Positions 1-6,660 are shown, counted from the stretch's first letter. The stretch: 10,518 nucleotides of DNA from Planctomycetota bacterium (GCA_003644295.1 QNBZ01000026.1:1-10518), one strand, 5' to 3'. The notes: generated by a model from the letters alone, not told the origin. A program made the numbers and translations.

Positions 1-370
1 CGACCAGGAAATGACTGGTATTAGGATTAAAAGCAATCTGGGGAATGACGACGGAATTGGTCGTGATAATATCATCAAAAGGATGAATGACATCACCCTG
101 GGCAACCCCTGAAGAGTTAAAACAGCGGACGCTAAGCTTGTAGCCGTTCACAACGCTCGCGTCTTCGGCAAAATAGGCCACCAGGTAGTCGCCGGTATTG
201 GTATTGCCGGCCACGGCCGGAGATTTCTCCATCACGGCGGCATTGTCAGCCACCGGCAGAGCGGCCCCAGACGCCAGGGGCAGAATAAGGAAGATTGTCC
301 AAATGGCAAAAAAAGATATTAAGCCACAGGCCCACTGGGCACCGCTGGTTGCTATGTTACGTTTTTTCAT
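1..370 (-). CDS. Secreted propeller-type repeat protein, N-terminal part (cut by window edge)
   Basis: The reading frame opens at an ATG at 370 (MKKRNIATSG...), with GGGAG at 376-380 as ribosome binding site, and runs open off the left edge; about 123 residues are visible. Residues 1 to about 36 form a signal peptide (basic start, long hydrophobic core, ending around LASGAALP), so the product is exported. The mature part shows a repeating pattern, SPAVAGNTNTGDYLVAYF and later PQIAFNPNTSHFLV. This resembles the P-x-V-A-x-N-x(4)-FLVVW repeats of secreted beta-propeller proteins. It lies 131 bases downstream of the FG-GAP gene on the same strand with no clear terminator between, so cotranscription is possible. 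The C-terminus and any anchor are outside the window. The function is unknown. I am sure of the coding frame and export, and less sure of the fold. Confidence 0.8.
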   Translation of the reverse strand, partial: MKKRNIATSGAQWACGLISFFAIWTIFLILPLASGAALPVADNAAVMEKSPAVAGNTNTGDYLVAYFAEDASVVNGYKLSVRCFNSSGVAQGDVIHPFDDIITTNSVVIPQIAFNPNTSHFLV

Positions 371-501
371 CTTTACTCCCATGTCCTGACCTTATTTCCG
401 ACAGCAATTGGATAGAGCCTGCCCAAAAACAATAACTCATTGAAAACATTGATTAAAAACATGAATATTTGCTATATAAGTGCAAGGGAAACAACCTACG
501 G

Positions 502-3198
502 CTAATATATCATCCCAAAACAGGCGGCAAAAGTGGAGAGATCGTTAACATCCACATCATTATCTCCATCGAAGTCGCCCACGCAGGGATCTCCGACATT
601 ACAGTCTATCCTGCCAAAATCACCGACAAAACTGACCAAGTCAGAGCCGTCAACGTCTCCGTCCATATCAAAGTCTCCCCCCTCACCAGAAGAATTTACT
701 AAAAATACATATGCCGAACCGGATCTACTCCCATTATCATCGTCATGGCTAGCTCCCACAATGGCATAATCTCCGAAGATACCTACGGCTGCGCCAAAAA
801 AGTCGCTTGCGGCACCATCACTGGCGGTAAGCTTCGCAGTCTCCGTCACATCCACCCAGCCGCCAATCGGCTTCTCAAATAGGTACGCCGAACCGGATCC
901 ACTCCCATTATCATCGTCACTGCTAGCTCCCACGATGACATAATCTCCGGAGATACTTACGGCACTGCCAAAGTAGTCGCTTGCGGCACCATCACTGGCG
1001 GTAAGCTTCGCAGTCTCCGTCATATCCACCCAGCCGCCAATCGGCTTCTCAAATAGGTACGCCGAACCGGATTCACTCCCATTATCATCGTCCCAACTAG
1101 CTCCCACGATGATATAATCTTCGGAGATACTTACGGCTGTGCCAAAAAAGTCGCTTGCGGCACCATCACTGGCGGTAAGCTTCGCAGTCTCCGTCATATC
1201 CACCCAGCCGCCAATCAGCTTCTCAAATAGGTACGCCGAACCGGATCTACTCCCATTATCATCGTCTCCATTAGCTCCCACGATAATATAATCTCCGGAA
1301 ATACTTACGGCTGTGCCAAAGTAGTCGCTTGCGGCACCATCACTGGTGGTAAGCTTCGCAGTCTCCGTCATATCCACCCAGCCTTCACTCGGCTTCTCAA
1401 ATAGGTACGCCGAACCGGATTCACTCCCATTATCATCGTCATGGCTAGCTCCCACAATGGCATAATCTCCGGAAATACTTACGGCATAGCCAAAGAGGTC
1501 GCTTGCGGCACCATCACTGGCGGTAAGCTTCGCAGTCTCCGTCATATCCACCCAGCCGCCAATCGGCTTCTCAAATAGGTACGCCGAACCGGATCCACTC
1601 CCATTATCATCGTCTCCATTAGCTCCCACAATGGCATAATCTCCGGAAATACTCACGGCACAGCCAAAGAGGTCGCTTGCGGCACCATCACTGGCGGTAA
1701 GCTTGGCCAACTGAATCCACCCACTTCCCGTTCGTTCAAATATGTAGGCCGAGCCGGATTCACTCCCATTATCATCGTCATGGCTAGCTCCCACGATGAT
1801 ATAATCTTCGGATATACTTACGTCTGCGCCAAAGTAGTCGCTTGCGGCACCATCACTGGCGGTAAGCTTCCATTCAGGACAAGTTCCCATACCTTCGAGA
1901 GACGCACTGACGTCATTAACAGGAGAATCCCCATCTACCACCAAAGTTGCTGTTTTCAAACCACCGGATATTGGCGCGAATCGCACATATATATCCTTGC
2001 TTTGCCCATGCGTTAGTGAGAAACTCCCACCACCGCTGGTTATCTCGAATTGGTCCGCATCCGTACCCGTCAGAGAAACCGAACCGGTTGCCGTGCCACC
2101 TTCTGTATTGGTTAAAGTAAACGTGACCGTATCCGTGCTCGTACCAGCCATTTGATCCCCAAAATTTTGGCTCAACGGAGACAATGCAATGTCAGGAAGA
2201 CCCTCTGACTGACGCAATTCAACTATTTGAGGGCTGTTGTCCGCACTATCAGCAGTAATGGTAATGGTCCCTGTCCTTGCATCACCATAATTTGTATCAT
2301 AGTAAACCGTAATGGTACCATCGTCCGTCCCAGAACTGCCACTGGTAATCGTTAGCCAGGTATCAGACGGATTCCGTTCAGCAGTCCAAGACATACTGCC
2401 TAAACTTTCATTAGCAACTGAAAAGGTAACTGAACCAGCATCTTCCGTTACATTTTGAAAACTTGGAGTGACTGACAAAACTGGATACGTTCCCGTCCCT
2501 TCGAGAGACGCGCTTACGTCATTGGCAGGGGAATCTCCATCTGCCATCAATGTTGCAGTTTTCAACCCTTCGGATGTTGGTACGAATCGCACATATACAT
2601 CCATGATTTGACCATGTGTTAATGAGAAACTCCCACCACCGCTGGTTATCTCAAATTGATCCGCATCCGGGCCTGTCAGAGAAACCGAACCGGTTGCCGT
2701 ACCATTCTGCGAATTGGTAAGGGTAAAAACAACCGTGTCGGTTGTTGTATCATGCAACTGCTCTCCAAAATTATGGTCTGATGGAGACCAAGTAATATAT
2801 GGGTCGGGGAAAAAATTTGCTGTCCAGGTTCCGCTACTGTATCCTAAATTTGGATCATGATAATCATAGGTTCCGGTACACGTAGTTAAATCGGTAAAAG
2901 TGCCTGTAACGTCAAAATAAATATTACTGAAACTAAAGCTGTTCCCTGAAATAGACATTGCAGAGCCTATTCCCAACCAAAGCCAACCCCATCCTCCCGA
3001 GCCTCCGGTCAGATAGGCTAAAACTTCAAAATTCTCTACTTCGTCGCTGCCGTTGACAACAAAATTGACTGGCCCTCCTTCATTCGAAATTCCTGTCCAA
3101 AAACCTTGGCTTTGCGCCGAAGCCGGAGGAGTTAAAAATAACAGGCAAATAAAAACTAAGGTTAGGCAGGAAATTGCAACACGTCTTAGTTCGTTCAT
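502..3198 (-). CDS. Secreted multidomain protein: two choice-of-anchor D domains, BACON-like domain, seven FG-GAP blades, dockerin-like tail
   Basis: 898 residues from the ATG at 3198. I chose this start over the ATG at 3273 because GAGGT precedes it closely and it opens directly into a signal peptide (residues 1-28, ending PPASA). Domains in order: a tryptophan- and glycine-rich beta domain (about 31-131); an Ig-like choice-of-anchor D domain (about 133-238); a BACON-like domain (about 239-333, with TWLTITSGSSG and RTGTITIT); a second, nearly identical choice-of-anchor D domain (about 336-438); and seven FG-GAP repeats of about 58 residues (442-833). Each blade has SDGAASDxFGxAVSISGDY and a DDDNGS calcium-loop-like motif, as in integrin-type propellers. 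Residues 840-898 hold two EF-hand/dockerin-like loops (DMDGDVDGSDL and DFDGDNDVDVNDL). There is no PEP-CTERM tail. Likely a calcium-dependent extracellular adhesion or scaffold protein; ligand unknown. It follows the strong terminator at 3316-3353, so it probably has its own promoter, which I could not identify. Confidence 0.92.
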   Translation of the reverse strand: MNELRRVAISCLTLVFICLLFLTPPASAQSQGFWTGISNEGGPVNFVVNGSDEVENFEVLAYLTGGSGGWGWLWLGIGSAMSISGNSFSFSNIYFDVTGTFTDLTTCTGTYDYHDPNLGYSSGTWTANFFPDPYITWSPSDHNFGEQLHDTTTDTVVFTLTNSQNGTATGSVSLTGPDADQFEITSGGGSFSLTHGQIMDVYVRFVPTSEGLKTATLMADGDSPANDVSASLEGTGTYPVLSVTPSFQNVTEDAGSVTFSVANESLGSMSWTAERNPSDTWLTITSGSSGTDDGTITVYYDTNYGDARTGTITITADSADNSPQIVELRQSEGLPDIALSPLSQNFGDQMAGTSTDTVTFTLTNTEGGTATGSVSLTGTDADQFEITSGGGSFSLTHGQSKDIYVRFAPISGGLKTATLVVDGDSPVNDVSASLEGMGTCPEWKLTASDGAASDYFGADVSISEDYIIVGASHDDDNGSESGSAYIFERTGSGWIQLAKLTASDGAASDLFGCAVSISGDYAIVGANGDDDNGSGSGSAYLFEKPIGGWVDMTETAKLTASDGAASDLFGYAVSISGDYAIVGASHDDDNGSESGSAYLFEKPSEGWVDMTETAKLTTSDGAASDYFGTAVSISGDYIIVGANGDDDNGSRSGSAYLFEKLIGGWVDMTETAKLTASDGAASDFFGTAVSISEDYIIVGASWDDDNGSESGSAYLFEKPIGGWVDMTETAKLTASDGAASDYFGSAVSISGDYVIVGASSDDDNGSGSGSAYLFEKPIGGWVDVTETAKLTASDGAASDFFGAAVGIFGDYAIVGASHDDDNGSRSGSAYVFLVNSSGEGGDFDMDGDVDGSDLVSFVGDFGRIDCNVGDPCVGDFDGDNDVDVNDLSTFAACFGMIY
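700..1875 (-). repeat. Seven tandem FG-GAP coding repeats, period 174 bp
   Basis: The anchor segment AGGTACGCCGAACCGGAT (plus strand), or its close variants, recurs at 707, 881, 1055, 1229, 1403, 1577 and 1742. The spacing is exactly 174 bases (58 codons) except for the last interval of 165, because the first blade has a linker shorter by three residues. The internal copies are nearly identical at DNA level, including synonymous positions. This indicates recent duplication or ongoing gene conversion. Seven copies is the number that closes a single beta-propeller. Confidence 0.95.
1885..2193 (-). repeat. Choice-of-anchor D module, copy 2 (C-terminal)
   Basis: Encodes residues about 336-438 of the FG-GAP protein. 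It is a diverged direct repeat of 2485-2799. Both copies contain TATGSVSLTG, DADQFEITSGGGSFSLTHGQ and GLKTATL. At DNA level the stretch around GAGAAACTCCCACCACCGCT (plus strand) is shared. The module has been duplicated within the gene, with the BACON-like domain between the copies. Confidence 0.85.
2485..2799 (-). repeat. Choice-of-anchor D module, copy 1 (N-terminal)
   Basis: Encodes residues about 134-238 of the FG-GAP protein and matches the module at 1885-2193. Differences are scattered substitutions (for example IMDVYVRFVPTSE against SKDIYVRFAPISG), so this duplication is older than that of the FG-GAP blades. Confidence 0.85.
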
Positions 3199-3315
3199 AG
3201 TTACCTCAAAAAAATTTGAAACACAGAGGACCCAGAGAGCCCAGAGATAAGAAACGAGAGGATTCCCTCGCAAACTGCCCGCTCTTCTTCCTTCCCCACA
3301 TTTTTCTTATAGCTT

Positions 3316-3353
3316 AAAGCTACGGGGCGTCCGATCGGACGCCCCGTAGCTTT
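3316..3353 (-). terminator. Intrinsic terminator, 38-bp perfect palindrome
   Basis: A perfect inverted repeat with arms AAAGCTACGGGGCGTCCGA and its complement, centred between 3334 and 3335. It lies 88 bases past the stop codon of the PEP-CTERM gene ending at 3441. On the minus strand the stem ends in TTTAAGC; on the plus strand it is followed by six T. It could stop transcription in both directions, but no plus-strand gene lies to its left. It separates the paralog operon from the FG-GAP gene. Confidence 0.85.
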
Positions 3354-3440
3354 TTTGGCTGATACCGACCATACTTTTCAGCGAAAGCCTGCAAAGCCGC
3401 ACATTAACAGGAGTCCGACCCTATTAATGTTATCAATAGC

Positions 3441-4091
3441 TTACTTTTTCAGGCCGGTCTTCCTCCTTCTGGCCGTCACCGATAAACCCAGCATGATGAT
3501 GCCGACGCCGAAAAGCGTCATGGTGGCTGGCTCGGGAACCGGAGCGGCGGAAGTGGTACAATTGACGGAGTTTATCATGCCAAACGAGTTTTCTTCCCGG
3601 GTCAGATCATAAAACGATGATGTCTGAAAAAAGAAGGTAATGGGATCCGTATCCGGCCATGCCCATCCTGCCGTGGCTGCATAAATCAGAGGACCGTCAA
3701 CGGTTGAATCTCCCAAACGAATAATATCGAAAGCTGCACTGCTGCCTGCCTGTGAAAAACTATAACCAGCGACGACAGGTTCGGAAATGGCAAATTCAGT
3801 GCTGAAAAGCGAAACATGGGTAAGCGAGGGATCCAGTTCCAACACATAGGTATACAGCCCCGCGTCTTCGTATACCTTGGCTGACAAAGACCCGTGGATG
3901 TCAGTCACATCATTAATGTTGTGGACAATCAATTGCTGTGATTGGTACACGGATGCCGAGAGGGGAAACCCATCGTAATTGGTAGCGGCAATCGACACTG
4001 CGCCGGCCGGCAACACAACCCCCATAACCAATATGCACGCCAACGTAAATGCGAGCCCTGCTTTCAAGACCTTCGCGGCAAAATATTTCAT
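3441..4091 (-). CDS. PEP-CTERM sorting domain protein (paralog 2 of the tandem pair)
   Basis: 216 residues. The signal peptide is residues 1-31 (MKYFAAKVLK, then a hydrophobic core ending LPAGA). The body shares LSAxVYExxGxYTYxLxLxP, AGYSFS and ITFFFQ with the upstream gene at 4141-4791, so the two are paralogs. The C-terminus is a classical PEP-CTERM tail: PVPEP at 184-188, a hydrophobic segment at 189-207, and RRRK at 208-211. In the known pathway, exosortase in the inner membrane recognises this tail and the protein reaches the cell surface or extracellular polysaccharide matrix. The specific role is unknown. The gene starts 49 bases after the upstream paralog's stop, so they form an operon closed by the palindrome at 3316-3353. 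The ribosome binding site contains a ten-G tract (see separate entry). Confidence 0.93.
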   Translation of the reverse strand: MKYFAAKVLKAGLAFTLACILVMGVVLPAGAVSIAATNYDGFPLSASVYQSQQLIVHNINDVTDIHGSLSAKVYEDAGLYTYVLELDPSLTHVSLFSTEFAISEPVVAGYSFSQAGSSAAFDIIRLGDSTVDGPLIYAATAGWAWPDTDPITFFFQTSSFYDLTREENSFGMINSVNCTTSAAPVPEPATMTLFGVGIIMLGLSVTARRRKTGLKK

Positions 4092-4110
4092 CTCCCCCCC
4101 CCCTCCCCTT
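4092..4110 (-). promoter_or_regulatory. Ribosome binding site with a ten-G homopolymer
   Basis: On the minus strand the bases before the ATG at 4091 read AAGGGGA, then ten G (4094-4103), then AG. The purine-rich stretch must serve as the Shine-Dalgarno sequence. Because the homopolymer lies between the AAGGGGA part and the start codon, slippage would change the spacing. Whether it varies is not known. Confidence 0.7.
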
Positions 4111-4140
4111 ATTAAGAAATGTCCTGTTTATTGCATTTGT

Positions 4141-4791
4141 TCAACGCTTGATTTTCCGTCTGAAGGCAAGCAAGCCAAGCAAACCGGAACCCATGAGATA
4201 GAGAGCACCGGGAATAGGAACGGCATTTGGTGCATAGTTGTCGCTGGTCGCCCCCGGAGTCGTGATGTTGTAGGTATCCGGTTCCCTTGCCGGCCCCATC
4301 GATGACTGGAAAAACAGGGTAACGGTCTCGCCGCCGTTCCACCAATAACCCTGCACATTCCAATCAAGAGTGCCGTCATCATCGTGATTGATGGTAAATG
4401 CCGCGCTGCCATCGCCGGATGCACCGGCCGCAACTGCCCCGGAAAAACTGTATCCGGCGATTCCGGTGAAGCCGTACACCTCGAAAGAGGTATTGAATTC
4501 CAAAGGATAAACACTTTCGCCGGGAAACAGCGTGAGCTTGTAGGTGTAAATTCCGCTGTTTTCATAAACCGTGGCGCTCAGGTCACCGTAATCGTTACCG
4601 CTCCTCAGCCAATCACTCGTCTGCTCAGGGACAAGCACGCTGCCCAGACTTAGGCTGCCAAAGTCAGTCGGCGTCACCAGGGCGGCCAGGGCAACACCAC
4701 CGCCGAAAGCCAGAATCACCGCGATCACCAACGGCAGAACAAGGCACGCCGGGGCGCGGCGGGTACTCTTGGTTGCGGGCATCGTTTTCAT
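4141..4791 (-). CDS. VPIPG-type (PEP-CTERM-like) sorting domain protein (paralog 1 of the tandem pair)
   Basis: 216 residues from the ATG at 4791. The upstream in-frame ATG at 4833 is less likely, because AAGGAG sits six bases before 4791 and the signal peptide begins there. The signal peptide spans about residues 1-36 (RR at 11-12, hydrophobic core, ending VALA). The body resembles the downstream paralog (DLSATVYENSGIYTYKLTL, GIAGYSFSGA, ETVTLFFQSS). The tail is VPIPG at 191-195, hydrophobic 196-210 with the GSGLLGLL pattern, then RRKIKR. This is the VPLPA/VPIPG variant of PEP-CTERM common in deltaproteobacteria, so an exosortase-type enzyme is the likely processing partner. It is the first gene of a two-gene operon. 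No confident promoter was found in the stretch between it and the hairpin at 4877-4910. The biochemical role is unknown. Confidence 0.92.
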   Translation of the reverse strand: MKTMPATKSTRRAPACLVLPLVIAVILAFGGGVALAALVTPTDFGSLSLGSVLVPEQTSDWLRSGNDYGDLSATVYENSGIYTYKLTLFPGESVYPLEFNTSFEVYGFTGIAGYSFSGAVAAGASGDGSAAFTINHDDDGTLDWNVQGYWWNGGETVTLFFQSSMGPAREPDTYNITTPGATSDNYAPNAVPIPGALYLMGSGLLGLLAFRRKIKR

Positions 4792-4842
4792 GAGCTGCTC
4801 CTTCGGAAAAATTTTTCTCCAATTATGGTTCAATTTAGATTC

Positions 4843-4857
4843 TTTTCTTACAGCTTA
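4843..4857. repeat. Short direct repeat flanking the 4877-4910 hairpin (partner at 4947-4961)
   Basis: TTTTCTTACAGCTTA at 4843-4857 recurs as TTTTCTCACAGCTTA at 4947-4961, one on each side of the terminator hairpin. The left copy also runs into CTTATAGCTTA (4854-4864), which recurs next to the other terminator at 3306-3316. Confidence 0.6.
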
Positions 4858-4876
4858 TAGCTTACCGCAAGAAAAC

Positions 4877-4910
4877 AGGCCCCGCTAAATTACCTGATCC
4901 AGCGGGGCCT
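4877..4910 (-). terminator. Intrinsic terminator after the VPIPG gene
   Basis: Inverted repeat with ten-base arms AGGCCCCGCT (4877-4886) and AGCGGGGCCT (4901-4910), and a 14-base loop. On the minus strand the stem is followed by GTTTTC. It lies about 70 bases beyond the stop at 4981, so it fits as the end of the 6278-4981 operon and separates it from the paralog operon. Confidence 0.7.
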
Positions 4911-4980
4911 TGAGTACGAACAGCTACTTGCGGGCACCAACCCGCCTTTTCTCACAGCTTACCGCTGCGGGCGAAGCGCT

Positions 4981-5493
4981 CTACCCCCGCCGGCGCCTGA
5001 TGCTGACCAGACCCAGAAACCCGGAACCCAGCAGCCAGATTGCCCCGGGGATAGGAACGGCCGATGCAGTATATGCTCTTCCCTCCAGAGTAACACTCTC
5101 AGAAATATTAAATGGGTACTGGTAAATACCAGATATGTCCTCAACAGATCCAAATTTAAAATTGTCAAGAGTAAATGGGTTATTTCCAGTCAGAGAAACA
5201 ACAGTACCTGCAACTAAAGGAAATGATCCCCATGTCATATCATAACCAGACACTCCGCCACTTGCTGTAAGTGCTACATCCCACATGGCTTGAATGGTTA
5301 TAGCATCACCTTTAACCGTTGTTAAACCCTGTGCCTCAACGGCAGGGATACCAATAATATCGAAATCAAAAGTTTGCAACCATTCTAACTGAAGTGAATC
5401 ATCAACTATAAAATCTACCGTATAGGCACTGACATTTATTACTAGAAAAAATACCAAAAGAAAAGACAGCGATAGTACTTTAAATTTTTTCAT
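4981..5493 (-). CDS. VPIPG-type (PEP-CTERM-like) sorting domain protein
   Basis: 170 residues from the ATG at 5493. This start is fixed by a near-perfect AAAGGAGGT eight bases upstream and by the signal peptide that follows (residues 1-23, ending INVSA); an in-frame ATG at 5526 has neither. The 120-residue body has no family I recognise and is not clearly related to the paralog pair downstream. The tail is VPIPG at 146-150, hydrophobic 151-165 (WLLGSGFLGLVSI), then RRRRG, the pattern expected for exosortase-type sorting to the surface. The gene starts 29 bases after the cohesin/dockerin gene, so both belong to one operon under the sigma-54 promoter at 6345-6360. Base composition is odd: the body is strongly AT-rich, while the last 30 or so codons are GC-rich, with the switch at the sorting tail. 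Confidence 0.92.
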   Translation of the reverse strand: MKKFKVLSLSFLLVFFLVINVSAYTVDFIVDDSLQLEWLQTFDFDIIGIPAVEAQGLTTVKGDAITIQAMWDVALTASGGVSGYDMTWGSFPLVAGTVVSLTGNNPFTLDNFKFGSVEDISGIYQYPFNISESVTLEGRAYTASAVPIPGAIWLLGSGFLGLVSIRRRRG

Positions 5494-5522
5494 CGTTAGA
5501 ACCTCCTTTAAGATTATCAAAA

Positions 5523-6278
5523 TCAATGTGTTAATTTATATCTAATACAGGCCATATCTTGAGTATTTATACCATCGACCCCATTACAATCTTTCCAAAT
5601 TTCTCCTATACCCCCGTTAACAATATAATATCTTAAAGCTGCCATATCTTGAGTTGTCAATTCTCCATTACCATTCGCATCGCCGCGTTCTCGAACCGTG
5701 GCGCCGGTGAACGCCACTGGCTCCAACGGCACTGGGTCCGCGTCGGCATCCAGCTCAACCCCGCCCGTGGTCACAAAATTGGCGAAAGGGTCAACCCGGC
5801 CAAGTTCAACGGTAACGCCGAAATAATCTTCGGCAACCGCAGGATCCGGCGGCACCGCCCCGCCGTCGTTGCGGCTGAAGGTGACGATTCCCAAAAGCAC
5901 CCGGTCACCGATAACGCCGTCGGTCGGAGCGGAAGTATCCAGTTTACCACAGATAACGATCACACCATCACCGGCATCTTCAGGGTTCATGTATGAGTGA
6001 CCTGGGCTGCTGTCACCCATAAACCAGACCGCATCATTTTTCACCGCCGAGTCAACCGTCAGAACCGTGTTGTCATAGGTCAACTTGACCCCGGCACTGC
6101 AGATGGCATCCGTGTCAATATCGGCATAGACATAGACAACCAGGTCATCACCAGTATAAGCCCCCTCGGCATAGACCGTTACCGCCGCCGCGGCCGGCAG
6201 AGCGAAAATCAGCAACACCAGAAAGGCCACCATCGCAGCCAGAACAAAAACAGCATCCTTTTTTAGATTTTTTTGCAT
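5523..6278 (-). CDS. Secreted cohesin-like plus dockerin type I protein
   Basis: 251 residues. A strong site AAAGGAGG lies just before the ATG at 6278. The signal peptide is residues 1-32 (LPAAAA at its end). Residues about 33-190 look like a cohesin-type or carbohydrate-binding beta-sandwich (VTVYAEGAYTGDDLVVYVYAD, AGVKLTYDNTVLTV, LLGIVTFSRNDGG). Residues 199-250 are a two-repeat dockerin type I: GDANGNGELTTQDMAALRYY and then DCNGVDGINTQDMACIRYKL, with calcium-ligand Asp/Asn spacing in both loops. In cellulosomes these modules bind each other on different proteins; here both are on one small chain, and two other large proteins in the window end in dockerin-like loops. A surface-assembly role is inference. 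This is the first gene after control-region copy 1, about 57 bases below the predicted sigma-54 start. The dockerin part is AT-rich and the rest GC-rich. Confidence 0.9.
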   Translation of the reverse strand: MQKNLKKDAVFVLAAMVAFLVLLIFALPAAAAVTVYAEGAYTGDDLVVYVYADIDTDAICSAGVKLTYDNTVLTVDSAVKNDAVWFMGDSSPGHSYMNPEDAGDGVIVICGKLDTSAPTDGVIGDRVLLGIVTFSRNDGGAVPPDPAVAEDYFGVTVELGRVDPFANFVTTGGVELDADADPVPLEPVAFTGATVRERGDANGNGELTTQDMAALRYYIVNGGIGEIWKDCNGVDGINTQDMACIRYKLTH

Positions 6279-6344
6279 ACACCCTCCTTTCTAATCAAAA
6301 ACTATGTAAAACTTTTCCACTCTTTTAGCCCCACTTTATTATCT

Positions 6345-6360
6345 AGCAAATTTAATGCCA
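6345..6360 (-). promoter_or_regulatory. Sigma-54 (RpoN) promoter of the cohesin/dockerin operon
   Basis: On the minus strand the sequence reads TGGCATTAAATTTGCT. It has the -24 GG and -12 GC with exactly ten bases between, close to the consensus TGGCAC-N5-TTGC. The predicted transcription start is near 6335, giving a leader of about 57 bases to the ATG at 6278. The matching site in copy 2 (9778-9793) supports it. Confidence 0.85.
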
Positions 6361-6387
6361 AAAAAATCATTCACCACCTGTCGTTTT

Positions 6388-6400
6388 TAACTTATTGATT
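6388..6400 (-). promoter_or_regulatory. IHF binding site upstream of the sigma-54 promoter
   Basis: Minus-strand AATCAATAAGTTA fits the IHF consensus WATCAANNNNTTR at every defined position. It lies about 53-65 bases upstream of the predicted start, where IHF usually bends DNA between enhancer and sigma-54 promoter. It is conserved in copy 2. Confidence 0.7.
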
Positions 6401-6660
6401 TTACAGAATATATTTTTTTTAGAGAAAAAAACTATTTTTTTTAAAGCTGCAAAAGGTAAAAAGTAGTATTTTTTTACTGAGATTGGGTAAATTACTTCCA
6501 TTTTTTTCCACGTTTTTTCAGCAAAACCACCGATTACCGTTCCCGACAGCAAAAAACATTCAAAAAAAAATAAAAAAATTTATATTTTCTGCCAAAAAAT
6601 CATCAAAAAGCAACAACAAGCTATTAAAAAAGCTTTATTATCAGACAGTTATACGCTTAC

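Larger units (their letters stand above)
6301..6660 (-). repeat. Duplicated control region, copy 1
   Basis: A 360-base AT-rich stretch whose sequence recurs at 9735-10049 in the same orientation. It includes the sigma-54 promoter (6345-6360) and IHF site (6388-6400). Three further conserved blocks follow: AGTAGTATTTTTTTACTGAG (about 6463-6482), CAGCAAAACCACCGATTACC (about 6519-6538) and TATTATCAGACAGTTATACG (about 6636-6655). Relative to copy 2 it has about 50 extra bases (roughly 6580-6627). It lies directly upstream of the cohesin/dockerin operon. No protein is supported here. Confidence 0.9.

Noticed and set aside
700..1875. CRISPR-like array because of regular spacing
   Set aside because: The repeats are 174-base protein-coding units in one open frame, without short repeats and unique spacers.
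3245..3273. Possible sigma-70 promoter TTGCGA-N17-TTATCT for the FG-GAP gene (minus strand)
   Set aside because: The spacing fits, but the -10 element matches the consensus poorly, so it is no better than chance in this sequence.
4860..4890. A sigma-54 promoter for the paralog operon (GGCCTGTTTTCTTGC on the minus strand)
   Set aside because: GG and GC are eleven bases apart instead of ten, and the GG lies within the terminator stem.
6367..6552. A 61-codon minus-strand frame inside control-region copy 1, partly open also in copy 2
   Set aside because: It starts at TTG with no ribosome binding site and is a low-complexity Lys/Phe-rich product. The frame breaks after about 42 codons in copy 2. 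Conservation is better explained by the regulatory region.
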